Positions 21,830-35,400 of a stretch of 64,000 nt of DNA are shown here, in pieces. The first letter of the stretch is position 1; each line of letters begins with the position of its first letter. The notes under the pieces were generated by a model. It worked only from the letters and a program-made list of their open reading frames with translations, was not told the origin of the DNA and did not search any database. The position numbers and the translations under genes were made by a program. The DNA comes from Sipunculus nudus. Lineage: Eukaryota; Annelida; Sipuncula; Golfingiida; Sipunculidae. Location: the NCBI GenBank assembly GCA_026874595.1, contig CM049313.1:77696659-77760658 (forward strand), in the 5' to 3' direction.

Positions 21830-23003
21830 CCGCCAAAACAGAGTTTTGCGGATACTATGTTTTCAGCTGCACACCGCCGCCGCTGCGGCGTAGATGTCCG
21901 GAGAACTACTCTGTAACCGCCTGGCGGAATTTTACGAAACCTGGGATTTTGTTCGGGTCACATGTGAACTGCTGCGCCCCGATTTTGTTTTGACCTCTGA
22001 CCTTTCCTCTGCGCTCTGCGTCCGTTTGTGCGTCTGTTTCCACACATAAACCCACATATCTCGGGAACCGTTTGACCGATCAGGAAAATTTTTTTGCACA
22101 AATGTAGCCCTTGGAGAGCTTTATAACATACACAAAAAATGATGGCGCCACCTCCAACCATGTTTGCACAGTGTCCATCTGTTCGTCTGCCTTGGGTTAA
22201 AATCACTCATATCTCTGCAGTGATTTGACTAATTCACCTGAAATTCGGCATGCGTATACATCCTGGATAGCTTTTCTGATTTTATGACAGGTGGCGCCAC
22301 TTACATTCACGTTTACGCTGCAGACATCCAAGCTCATATCTCAGGAACCGTTTGACCGATTGGGCCAAAAATTTTCATGTGTATAGATCTCACATAGCTC
22401 TTCATCATAGGCAAAACTGGTGGCGCCACCTGTAACCATTAATGCACAGCGTCCATCTGTTCATCTGCCTTGGGATAAAATCACTCATATCTCGGAAATG
22501 GTTTGACATATCTGCCTAAAATTTTGCAGGTTTATACATCCCCGACAGCTCTCTTGATTTTATGACAGGTGGTGCCACCTACATTCACATTTACTCTGCA
22601 GACATCCAAGCTCATATCTTGGGAACTGTTTGACCGATTGGGCCAAAGTTTTGCATGTGTATAGTTCTCACATAGCTCTTTATCATACACAAAACTGGTG
22701 GCGCCACCTGCAACCACTGATGCACAGCATCCATCTGTTCATCTGCCTTGGGATAAAATCATTCATATCTCAGTGGTTTGACTTATCCACCTGAAATTTT
22801 GCAGGTTTATACATCCTGGACAATTTTCTCAATTTTATGACAGGTGGCACCGCCTACATTCCTGTTTAAGCTGCAGACATCCATGCTAATATGCAACACA
22901 CCTCACTCTGCTCCCCTTGCCACTTAATCCATGCCTCACTTCACCTGTCCCACTCTGATTTCTGCGGATACACATAGTCGCTTGTCGACTACCCATATTC
23001 TGG
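21830..23003 (+). mobile_element. Helitron-like non-autonomous element, copy 1
   Basis: The interior is a tandem module with GGTGGCGCCACCT and text like AACCGTTTGACCGAT, repeated about every 290 bp. The right end has the hairpin TAGTCG-CTTGT-CGACTA (22975-22991), an 8-bp spacer, then CTGG and T. A hairpin followed by CTRR next to T is the Helitron 3' terminus. A second copy with the same terminus is at 48060-48969. The 5' end is uncertain. Confidence 0.55.
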
Positions 23004-23261
23004 TTTTAAAATGTCCTAGTCTGAAACTTGCAGGTTTGAAATGTCCATTTTGCTGAAATCATAATGACTAAGGTAGATATGCAGGACTTAAGAGGATCAA
23101 TATTAAATTTTAAAATAAACTTCCTTTCATACTCCTAAACTTTGCACAGGTTCGCATTAGGCCTGTAGGCCTTTTTTCAAAAAGATACAAATGTTAATCT
23201 TTGATATTTGTATTTTTTAGATATCATCATAATTCAGATGCTGATGAATTAGGCACTCATC
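23004..23261 (+). other. upstream flank and possible 5' UTR of the SUGP1 gene
   Basis: TATTTTTTAG ends at 23220, 41 bp before the start codon, and looks like a 3' splice site. The start may therefore sit in a second exon, with a 5' UTR exon further upstream. An in-frame TAG at 23250 limits the coding start to 23262. A five-codon upstream ORF starts at 23239. No promoter was recognised. Confidence 0.4.
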
Positions 23262-23467
23262 ATGTGGCGGCAGTTGCCAAACAAAGGGAATAACAGTTTC
23301 CAGGAGAGAGTGCGGGAGATCAGCGCTCAAGAGAGGCTTATTGAACAGAAGAAACGTGAAATTGAGCAAAAACAGCAGCAACAGAAGCTGAAACAGCATG
23401 AAGAGTTGATGCGTAAACAGCAGCCTAAGACAAAGCAAGAGACGAACAAACCTGTCATAGGAAAACT
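23262..23467 (+). CDS. SUGP1: SUGP1 coding exon 1
   Basis: Encodes residues 1-69 and ends in phase 2 before GTGAGT. The segment [17 protein letters not shown] matches the conserved N-terminal helix of SUGP1, followed by a Gln/Lys-rich stretch. Confidence 0.88.
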
Positions 23468-26400
23468 GTGAGTGTGCTACTGATTGTTACTGTCATCTTT
23501 AGGCTTCATAGATTTAAATGAAATGTGATATATAAGTGAGGATAATGAAAATCTTTAAATCATGCACATAAACCGGTATGGGCAGTTCATGGATTTGACA
23601 AAATTGTCTACCATTGGGGTTTATAGCATGATCTCATGGCCATCTGTGAAGTGATATCTCATATCGTGTGGGGTTTGGTGAAAGGTGAAAGATTTGTCAG
23701 TATATAGTGTGATGATCGATATTGATTATAGTGTGTATATAATAAGTCAAGGACATATAACACATGGTTTGGATTTATGGTTTGGTTAATCTTTTTATCG
23801 TGTGTAATGCATTATATAGTGGGATGCAGATCAAGAGATTAATGCAGGTCTTGATACTGAAAATGATCATGCCATAATGTTGGGAATTTTAATGTTCACT
23901 CTCCTTTGCACAGCATATGATATTAATGCACAATTCTGTTCTGTTTGAGTCAGTGAGCTCACCCAGCTGTTACATGGATTTAATCTGTATTCTATCAGGC
24001 ATTGTCCATCTGTCCGGTTGCGTGTCTGTCCATCCGTCCGTTAGACTTGCAAGTTTTGAAACCATTAGACCTCGAATCCAAATTTTGGCATACTGTTAGA
24101 TGTTAGAAGTATTTTACATTTTGTGATCAAATTTGGTACACCCGATTGTTCCTACAACATTCTCGAAGAGTTTGAAAGCTGGTGACCTTTACCAATATCT
24201 CCAAGGTCAAATTAGCCAAATTATAGTTATTGATTTGTGAATGTTATAACTTTTTTCAAGAGTTGGATATTTTCCTGCCAAATTTGAAACACTGATTGTT
24301 CCTACCAAAATGTGGGATGAGTTTGAAACCTGGTGACCTCACAGGGTCAGATCTCTCACCGTGTCATCATTAATATAACATATATGCAAACGGGGGAAGT
24401 GGGGGGGGGGGGGGAACAAGCCATTCTAGTTACTACAGTGTTCTATGACGTGCATTATATACATTTGCTCTGCTTTCTTTCCCAGATTCGGCAAAAGACC
24501 AGGATTTCAGGGAAGTAGGCCTGGTGAGCCTCAGGGTAAGAGAGACCGACAGGAAGAAAATCCAAGCACTGCAGGGAAAGGCAAGTGGGCATCACGCCCT
24601 GGACGTTCATGGCAGGACAGCAAGTCAACAGCCACAGCTCAGCATTCCAAGCCGGTGATCGGTGCCAACAACTTTAAAAATGATGGCAGTTTTATGGAAC
24701 AGTTCATGAAGCTACAAGGGATAAAATGTATGTTTGAAGGTTTTGAAAACCTCAATTAATGTCCTTGAACTTATTTAGTTTTATATTTTTTCATAATTAA
24801 GAACAGTTTCAGACATATTCTTGATGTTTGTTGTTTCTTTTCTAGTTTGTTTGATAACTTATAACTGGTCAGTCTGAATTAAAGTTTGTTTTTCTTCATT
24901 CCAACTTTTATTGTTATGACAACCTCAACATGTACATAGCGTCTGATTAATTTAATAAGAATAGCATTTAACTACTTAATTAAGTGTTTATATTCCCTGA
25001 ATAAGAATAAATCTTTCTTGTTTTCTAGAGAGTAGAGCCACAGACATCTATAATAATATTCAGAAATGGATTAGATCTTACTTAAAAACACTTATTTACA
25101 TTTAGAAATGTGTTTATATTAGATTAATGCATTATGTGCCCTACCTTTAAGTCCTCGGGTTTAATTGCATCTCAACACATTACAGATAAGAAAAAGATTG
25201 ATAGCCAGGACAAGCAGGCAGCAGATAACACAGCGCAAGATGGTAACACAGAGTCTGAAGCAAAGCAAGGATCAGAGAACACTGGTCATAGACTACAGGC
25301 TGATGCTGCAGATACAGGCAGAGAAAGAACAGCAAGTCCTGGGCAGGAAGGCTTCACACAGCCAGACTGCAGTGACAGATCTAAACAGCAAGAACAGACA
25401 GACAGAGAACTACACGGACCTGTGGGCAGGCCTCATGGTCCAATGATAGCCACAACAAACCAGCCAAGTAGTCATCAGATTCCACCATTAATGTCCCAAG
25501 GACCAACAATTGGCCATCATGGCCAGCGGCTACGTCCTCCAGTTCAACCACTTCTTCCACAAGGACATGTAGCCCCACCAGGACACCCTGTAACCCCACA
25601 GGGGGCCCCAGGACAGCCATTTGGTCTTCCTGCACCAAGATCTAGTGCACCTCCTGGAATGGCAGTTGTGAGTTTTAGTAGTTCCATGACCCAGCAGCCT
25701 CCCCCACAGCCAACAAATTCAGGAGCAGCAGGGATACCTCAAGCTCAGATCCTGATACCTGGCCCTCCAGTCACAGTCCCAGCAACACTGGTCACCCATC
25801 CTGGTCCTCCACCGGGCTTACCTCCTGAAGCCCAGCTGGCTCAGATGCCGACTAGCACAGTGCCAGGTGAGCCAGCTGGTCTGCCACCAGGGGCTCCTCA
25901 GGTGTCAGTGATCCAACCAGTACCAGTTCCTCCACATGCTGCCCAACAAGTTGTGGCACCAGGTGGTCCCCAGATGATGTCTGGGGTGCCGTGTGTGTCT
26001 CTGAATGTACCACCACCAGGACAGGCTCCACCTCTCATGTCCTTACCACAGAGGCCCCCTCAGCCCCAACCCCTAATGATGCAGGAGGTGGAGCCTCCAC
26101 CACTTGCAGGAAATGGACAGCATATTCAGGGTGCCAGTCTGCCACCCCCAGGACTGGCTGCCATGGGACTGCCACCTAACATTCCACCTCCTATGTCGGC
26201 AGTCCAGGTAGGTCCAGGAGGTCCACCACATCCACCCATGCCCCCAAATTCACAGCCTCCCCCAGGACTGCCTGTGTCCATGGCTTTCACAACTAGTCCT
26301 AGCCCTATTGGACCACCTGCTATCAGTCAGGCACAACCTTTACATCTACCACCACCCCCTGGACCAAGGCTAGGAGCCCCTCCTCCAGGTCATATGGTAC

Positions 26401-29400
26401 AAGTCCTGCCACCTCAACCCTCGCCAGTTACAACAACAAATGAAACCCCTCCCCCTCCAGTCATACCTCCTCCTCCTCAGCAGATGCCCTCGCAGATACC
26501 TCCACAACCGGCTCATCTGGGCAGCCATCTTGGAGGGTTCCCGCTAACACCTGATCTTACACAGGACCACAAAGAACCTATGATCTCAGATTACGGTAAT
26601 CCTAGTGCACATTTAGGGATGTACGGACCAGGACCAGGACACACTGCATCACCTGGTGGACATGATAAACCTGTGCTGGAGCAGATGGCTGTTAAACAGG
26701 AGCCAGTAGAAGGTGAATATGGACCTGCTCCAGCACCATCAACAGGACCAGGAGAAGAAGACTACGATCCATTCAGGCCCACTGGGGAAGGTAGGCCACT
26801 GCAGCTGATATCTTATTGCATATGCTAACCTATATTCCCTGTCTTGTCTGACATCCCATCCGGCCATTTGTTTCATGGTCCTGTCTTCATAATTTATCTG
26901 ACCATGTTTATAGCTTTACATTCTCTCCTGGGTTATTGATGTGGTTCTTAACCAGAATCCACATGTATTGTTTAAGAGCAAACTGTGGACATCTTTAATC
27001 GATGGTAATTCATTTTAATATTTTTCCAAAATAAACTGCACACAGTTTTTAACTTTTAGTGTTTGGAACTGCCAAATATGCTTTGCCAGGTTATTCTGTG
27101 ACATATATTTCTGAAAAGCATTTGTTGCTCTCTCACCAGGCTATGACTTGGTTATGAAGAAAAAGTGACTGATGGGTTGTTGCCCCTCACATCCTTGCAT
27201 ATATTATAATAGTGCTAGTGACATTCAAAGATTGGTTTATTCTTATGTAAGTTTATACGTCTTTTAGACATATTTTCCTTCAAGTTGCTTCCCAGTGGCA
27301 ACAGTCAGGCCTGTACATGGTTACATGGAAATGATGTTGATGAAATTACAGCTTATGTTCTAATTCTGTCATAGATGGGTATTAAATCTACAATATTGTA
27401 TTTATCATTTGATGATTAATCCTGTCAATTTAATTTAGTGAAGCCCTCAGATATACATTGACAGATCTATGTGTGTGTGTCACAATTTAATTTAGTGAAG
27501 CGCTCAGATATACATTGACAGATCTATGTGTGTGTGTCATAATTTTAGCATACTGCCAAGGTAGTTATCAGCTCAGCTGGCTGTTAAGTCAGTTGAGCTA
27601 TAGCCATGACCCTTTGTCCATTGGTTGTCTGGCCATCCATTAACAGGGCAAAAATCAAACCCGGTTAGTCCCAGACCTGAAAATTGACACACAATTAAAT
27701 GTTTCTATGTTCTCCTACCAAACCTGAAACTGGGAAACTGTGACTTTGTTTCTTCAAGAAATTAAGGAAAAACCTCCATTTTTCATTTAAAACCTATTGT
27801 TACACTTCAAGACTACCTAATATCAAAACAAGGTGCTTGTTGTTAATATTTGGCATAAGTATTCCTCTATATATTTCCTGTGTACATCCCAGAAAATTAT
27901 TTAATAGTGCGTAATTTGTAGAAATATATGGACCAGAACATAATGTACTAAGTTTAAACAGAAGGAGAGATATTTACTCACTCAGCATAATAACTGGGTT
28001 TTTTTCAAGAGTGTTTTTCCAAGCTTATAACTGAGGCAAATCTCTTGTTTGCTTCAGTGAAAGAAGAACTGGAAGCTGGTTCTGGGAAGAAGTTTACATT
28101 GGGGGCATTCTCAAAGTAAGTAAATTTGTTTTGGCTGTTGGCTAAAAATCTGTGAATGGAATTTGGAAGTAAGTTTAAAAAAAATATATCTATTAATGGT
28201 AGGAATCAGTTGCAAAATCCTATTTGATGGTTGAAAGATAAATATTTATGGATGATCTATTATTAATCAGTTATTTTAGGGACCATCTACATAACTATAA
28301 AATCTGCTACACCAGAACCTGCCATGAGGGGACACCAGGATGAGTGGACACCTTCGATGTACGGACACTAAGCCAATGTCCCGACCCATTTCCCATTAAA
28401 ATTGACCTGTCATGAGTGGACACCTGCTAAACGCAGACAGGGACAGCCCTGTTTGGCCCAAAATCCTGTCATGAACGGACACCTGAGTCCGATTTATCAG
28501 CGACCACCAGTTACGCTGTGGGTGTGTACCAGCTAAGCAGCTCTGCAGAATGCTTCGTGCATGCAGTGAACGGCTCTTATATAGAGTCATCCATAGATAT
28601 TATGGAAATTGCGGGAATTCTGAATCACATGACTTACATGACCATGAGCTTCAACATTAGGTGACCTAAGTCTTTTTCTGTCGTATAAGCATGGCGGATG
28701 AGTAGTATGTGCTGGCAAACTTGCTGCACTATTTCAAGGTTGCAAAAATAATAACGATAGCATATTTGATAATTGTAACTCTAACTGTTGCAAAAGACGT
28801 CAAAATGTTGATAAACAAGAACAATTTGGCCTGTGCAATAATCCAGATATGATTGCGGGCGCACCTGCAGGTGACAGCAGCTGAACGCCCCAGAACACTC
28901 CCGAATGCTCAGGTGTTCCCGCCATATTGAATGTCCGCCTCATTTGAGGCCCAGTCATGGTAATGTAAATCTGAGAAAATCATTGCTGAATTTGAGGCAT
29001 CTGGTCATAATCTCAATATCAAAATAAAATTTACATGTTGAAAATTATTTCCATCCCAATATTGAGGTTTAAATTGATGTATTTGAGTCAATTTCAGTGT
29101 TGAAATCACTGTATATAGTTCAAATTTGATTGCGTGTAGCACCAGCTGGCTACATCTACCGAAGGCCACCGAACGCTCCTGATCACCCCAGCATTTCTGC
29201 CATATTGAATGTCCACCTGATGTTAAGCCGAGTCACCACAATGTTAATCTGACTAAATCATTGGTGAATTCGAGGCATCCGGTCATAATTTCAACGTTGG
29301 AATAAAATTCTGATGTGGAAAAATTGATACCTTTCCAATATTGAATTTGAGGTGTCTGGATTTTAATAATTTCCCGTGGACTGTACACAAGGGATATGAG

Positions 29401-32400
29401 ATAAAACTCATTTTGACAGACATAAATTTACTCTTCAGCGCCGTGGATAAAACTTTGCATAAATTTTAATTGTTCATTAAAAATTGAAATTAATGCAATA
29501 GCTTAATGACACCCTTATCTTGCATTCCAAATATTCTCCTGTCATGCAAGTTTGGATAGACCAGAGGTTTGCAGGATGACTTTTATTTATTTATTCAAAA
29601 ACAAATATTTATTTATTCAGAAACAATATGTGATTAAGAAATATTATAGATATATTTTATTGAATAAAAATTTGTTTTAAAAATTTTAGTAGAAAAGTAA
29701 CTATTTCAATGAAATTGTACTCATGATCCACCATTATTTGATTAGTATTTATAAATGAACCAGCTCTTGACAGACTTTTATTCATGACATAAACAAATCT
29801 GCTTCCCTGTGTTAGATGTCCATATAAATATTTGTTCATATATTATTGATATAAAAAAAAAATTATTTTTAATTTCTTATACTTATGTGATTCTTCTGTT
29901 TTAATTGTTTAATGAATCTCCATTCAGTAATAATTATTCCCACCCGCGTCTGTCCCTACCTCTCATTTAGGGACACCTGCAATATAGGGACACTTTGCCG
30001 ATATCCCACAGGTGTCTACTCACGACAGGTTCTGCTGTATATAGAATTATTCTGAAAATTTTGACACAGTTAATTCAGTCTCACTTGTACATCACACTGA
30101 AAGGCCATGGTAATGGTCAGATTGTTGACACTTATTCCTTGCTCGAGTTTAATGCTGTTGGCTGTTTTTTGCCCCCATTTTCTGAGATCTCTGATCTATA
30201 TCAGAATATTTTATCTTGATAATATGACATGTTATGATGTGCATGTGTAATCTCTTGTGATTGATTATGTAAAAACGCAATCAATTTAATTATGAAAAAA
30301 ATGAAGAATCAAAAATGAAACCACCAATATCTATGTCTGCATGCCTCCTTGGCTGTGATTATATATTATCAGGTATAATGGAAAACACATATCAATCAAA
30401 AGTAAGGAGGCCAGTTTCATAATAAAATAGAATTACAAACATGAAAAGGAATAGCTGGATTGAACTCTAAGACAGTCCAGTTACTGTTAAGTTAGTTCGT
30501 GTTGACTAAATATCTAACGATGTTACAGGCAGCTGAGTCAGAGCAAACCTACAGCGCCACCTCCCAAAATAAGGCCTTCTGGACTTGTATCAGAAGCTTT
30601 TGAATGCCCTGAGGATACAAATGAAGCTGGGGAGGATGACAAGAAGGAGAGACAAGGTAGGTCATGCTGGGATGCTAAAAAATATACTTTGTGTCAATGC
30701 CATGTCCATCTGTGTTTTATTTTTATCAACGGGAAAATAATTGCAGTATTATGCTGAAGAAACCTGAGACATGAATTTCAACAACTGAAAAAAGGGAACA
30801 AAGTTCATATTTTCTATAATACTCTGCACTTTTAGCTTGTCACTACCATGCAAAGTATTATCTGGGGAGAATCAACAAAAATGAACATTTTCAGAAAGTT
30901 GCAAAAGAATGAGATAAGAAGGTAGTGAACATGGCAGTGCAAGAATTAAATTTCTATATTCCTTGTATATGCTATGGAGTTACACAAAATTGTTTTATTC
31001 TTGTTTCAAATGAATTCTAAAATATTGTTTTATTCTTGTTGAAGACAAAAATGTGACCTTTGCCTAGATTAGCACTGCTAACTGATTTTTCAGAGAATGT
31101 ATCAAAGAAGGGTGTCTGAAAAAATTTCATGAAACTTGTCCACCCAAATGGCTCTCTGTCAGAAATACTGTTAATTGTAGTTGAGATAATTGTTATATGC
31201 TCTTGATGTGCAAAGTAAATTATGCACCATTTGTTGAATTTTAAGGAACTTGAGTACTAAATATATTGACAGGCTTTACATACAGACTGAAATTATAAGG
31301 GCAAAATAAAAGGTGTAAATAGTTGTTATATTATCAGAGGACTGGCAGCTGATCAGATACATTATCTGTATCAAGAGACGGTTCATCATTTTTGGAAATG
31401 ATTATTTTGCAACATCTTGCATGGTTGTTTCATGGGATGGCCTGGTTCTCAGATTTGGAAAGAAGCCACACACCAAATTAAAAATTGTAATAAAAGGGGA
31501 GAAATTTAATGAATTTGTTTGTGTTTGCCCATCTCTGAAACCATGCAGGCATAAGAACAAAAGTTCTGATCAGGCCGTTATCTAGTCTCTCCACCAGAGG
31601 ACCCTAGTGTGCGGCAAGTCATCGACCAGCTTGCACAGTATGTGGCTGAAGGAGGTCCTGAAGTAGAAGCAATTGCAATCAGAGACAACCAGGAAAATGC
31701 TGCCTTCTGGTAAGTTTAAAAAAAAAAAACTTTACTTGATGCTCTGTTATGCTGATCACATAATAAATGTTTAAGGATTTTTTTCTGAAGCACCTTTTTA
31801 CTTAATTTTTTTGGATCTAATTCATTTAAAAAATATTTTTAGAAATGATTAAGAAAGGCTTTTTATGGTGGTGTAATATACATAATGCTTTAGAACTCTT
31901 GGCACAAAACCTAAGCTTTTAAAACTATTCAGATTACGTGAAAATGGATTACAGTACAAAGTAAATCTGATATTTTGCCCCAGGCACTGGTAACAAACTA
32001 CCGGTTACAGGATATTTCAAGAACACATTCATTATATTCATTATAAATTTAAAGAGAGAATAATTCAAAACTTGCCTGTTGGAGCTCATGATATATAAAT
32101 CTCACATAATATGTTAAGGCAGAAATTGAGTCTTTGTTATACAGTTTAAAAAATAGATGATGAAGTTTCATAACAGACAGCTGCAAACGATATTAACAAT
32201 TAACAGAATGATACCTTTTTCAATTGGTTCAGGTTTCTGTATGAAGAGTCAAGCCTGGCCCACCGGTACTACAAACAGCGTGTAGCAGAACTGAGAAACA
32301 GGCCCACACCGACAGATGGTGGACATGAAGCAGACACAGAAGGGGAGGCCGGTAGGTGTGGCTAGGAAATTACTGAGAATCATAAACAGTCAGTGGATTA

Positions 32401-35400
32401 AAATGTGATAGTAATTATCATATTATAGGATGTTCTTTTGTAAGGCATTCGATACGGCATGATGTTTAAGGTGTTCACTTTTGCATAGGATGAAGTTTAT
32501 TGGAGAGACCCCTTATGATTTTGTAATAACTGTTAAGACCGCTTGTAATGTCCAATAATAAACCAGGTCAAACAATGTCAGTATTATCGGATGAACATTG
32601 TCATCATCAGCTGCCTGGTTATCTAGATCAGTCACATTCAGTATAAAGTGCCATCAGGTAATACCTTAACATGTTGTCAAGAGAGTGTTTGAAGACAGGT
32701 CTGATATTTATAATTGTTAACTTACAAATACATCTTTTAGGACCCTGAGTCTCATCCTTATGACAAAATCTAGACGTGAAGTCACTCATTCCCAGTGCCA
32801 CAATCTTATAGTGTGCACTTAATTGCCTCATGCGAACTTATCCATGTAATCATTCATTTGCTCATTTTGTCACTAATAAGTAATATATACATGTGACCCC
32901 TGCAGGAGAGGGACAGAAGAAGGAGAAGAAGAAGAAAAAGCGGCGCAGCAGATGGGAAACGGACGATGGCAGTGAACCAGGAATGTCTGCAGTTCCTCCT
33001 CCTGGAGTTGCCAGCATACCTCCACCCGGTGTGGCCAACATCATGCCCCCCGGTCAGATGAATATACCACCTCCTGGAATGGCTAACATTCCCCAGCCTG
33101 GTCAGATGAACATCCCACCTCCTGGGGTGGTCAATGTTGGCATGCCTGCTGTACCTGGTGCCGCCACAGGTCCAGAGTTTGGAAATATCAGTAGGTTAAT
33201 TCTACTATTATAATACCATTAAGTTAATTCTGTGACAGTAATATCAGTTAGCTTATTTTGCCATCATAATATCAATTGCTTAATTCTACTACTATCATAT
33301 CAACAGGTTAATTTAATTCTACAACTGTAAATATAGTATTATCAGTAGGTTTATTTTATTATTGTAATATCAATAGATTAATTCTACTACTGGAATATAA
33401 ATAGGTTAATTCTACTGCTGTAATATCAATAAATTCATCCTACCACTGTAATATCAATAGGTTCATTCTACTAATGTTATATCAACAGGTTAAAGGGACA
33501 TATCAGAAGAAATATTATACCTATTCTTTCACACTTTCAGTTCAGTTTGGGTTTACAAGAAAGTTTCCTAGCAAACAGTCTCATTACCTTGCATATGGCT
33601 GTTTAACACCTTGTTATGACTCTGCGTGTTTGTAAACACAACTCACCTGTTATGTGGTTTACCAAAAAATTGCAGGATGACCTGGAGGTCCAGTTGTGAG
33701 CTGCAACATGCAATGTTTCAGCAAGCGGAAACTTGTATTACATTTTTTGGGCCAAGTCAGTCAGTCAATCTCATGATTGACATGTGTTGTGGCTTTTGCG
33801 ATGCACGGCTATGTTCATGTTGACTCCTGTGATTGCACCCGGTCCACTGTTTTTAATACTCTTTTACAGGAGTTAGCAAAAGGTTTCAGGGCAGTATTTT
33901 GGCAGGTACTAATTTATTTCAAGGGGAAGAAGCTATTTTTAGGTTAATACAGTAAAGTAATATCAGTAAGTTAATTCATGATTTCAGCAGGATAATTTAA
34001 TATCAGTAGATTAATATAATATTTTGATATAAAAAAATAACTATTTCATATTTACTCTTTTGTTACTGTCTTTTAATTATTGAAAAGTGGAAAATTTTAT
34101 CATATCAAGTTCAGTGGCAGTGGAAAACTGTTACAGTAAAACCCAGGTCCTTTGGGGCCATATTATTCTCTAATTGGCCGGTACTGAGGATGATCAATTA
34201 GTTGTCAGGTGTATGTGTTACACACATGAAAAGTCATGAGTCGTGACCTCCCGCTTGACTAGGACTCAGTGAGGCTTTAGATCAAAGGTGATGAAAGACA
34301 ATTATAATTCAAGTGTTTGGTGATTTATATGGTCCTTCATTGCTAAAAATGATGGACCTGTGATTTCTCAGTTATTCACATGTCATCCTGGTTCACTCAA
34401 GGTTTTACAGTATTGATGATAACATGACCTATGGCCCTGACTGGAGCCAATCACCGATGGTATAACATATGCCTAATGGATATGAATCACATGGCCCAAT
34501 CACAGGGGATGTAGAATACACTTTTAATTAATTTGTCTTTATTACCTGTATTATAATCTTTCAAGATTATGAAAAGACTGAATATTTATAAAAATTAATG
34601 GAAATATGGGAAATGCTTCAAACAACATACACTGTATCTGAGTTAATTTTGGAATGATTATTCTCCATCAAATACTGACGTTAATGACCCAATCAATAAT
34701 TCTTCTAATGACCTAATAAATAAAAGAAATGCAATTTTTCATAGATGTTTATGTCCCTTGCTTAGAACTTGGACATCTGGCCCAAACAGGACTGCCAGGC
34801 AAGACCCCCTTTGGGGAGGACACATCATATAGTCCTGTGACTGTCCGCTATAGAGAGGTTTCACTGTACAATATACAGCAAAGGAATAAACCTTGTTTCT
34901 TTCAATAGTTATCAAAGTATACACACTTGCTGAATTATAAGCTGAGCTGTTGTACTGTTTAACAGATATCCAAGTCACTCCCATGTCACAGATGAACACC
35001 CAGTTTGCTCGTAAGGTGACAGGGGCAGACAATTTGACAGAGGAGCAGAAAAAACAGATACAAGAACAACAAGAGGTAATTTCACACATCCATGGTTAAA
35101 GGGGCCTTTTCCAATATCTAATGAATATTTATTTAAGATAATCCTTACTAACAACTTGTAGATAAACATATCATACATCGATCACAGACACCCAAGTTTG
35201 TTTATTCAAGTTCTGTAAATTACAGAGGGATGGTCATCCCACAATGTTTTATCATAGACTGCCATGCTGGTTTCTAAGCTTAAATAGAAAGGGTTAAGGT
35301 ATTATACCTGTGTATGTATTCATACAGAATAAAATTTTGATGTACAAGTGTTCATATGTTCGTCTGTGACAGGACATATACCCACCGTCAGTCAGTTAAC

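Noticed and set aside
30657..32905. Search for a missing second SURP exon in SUGP1 introns 5-7
   Set aside because: No GGPE-type or FLYE-type coding stretch was found between splice sites by eye; reported as absence, not as a feature.
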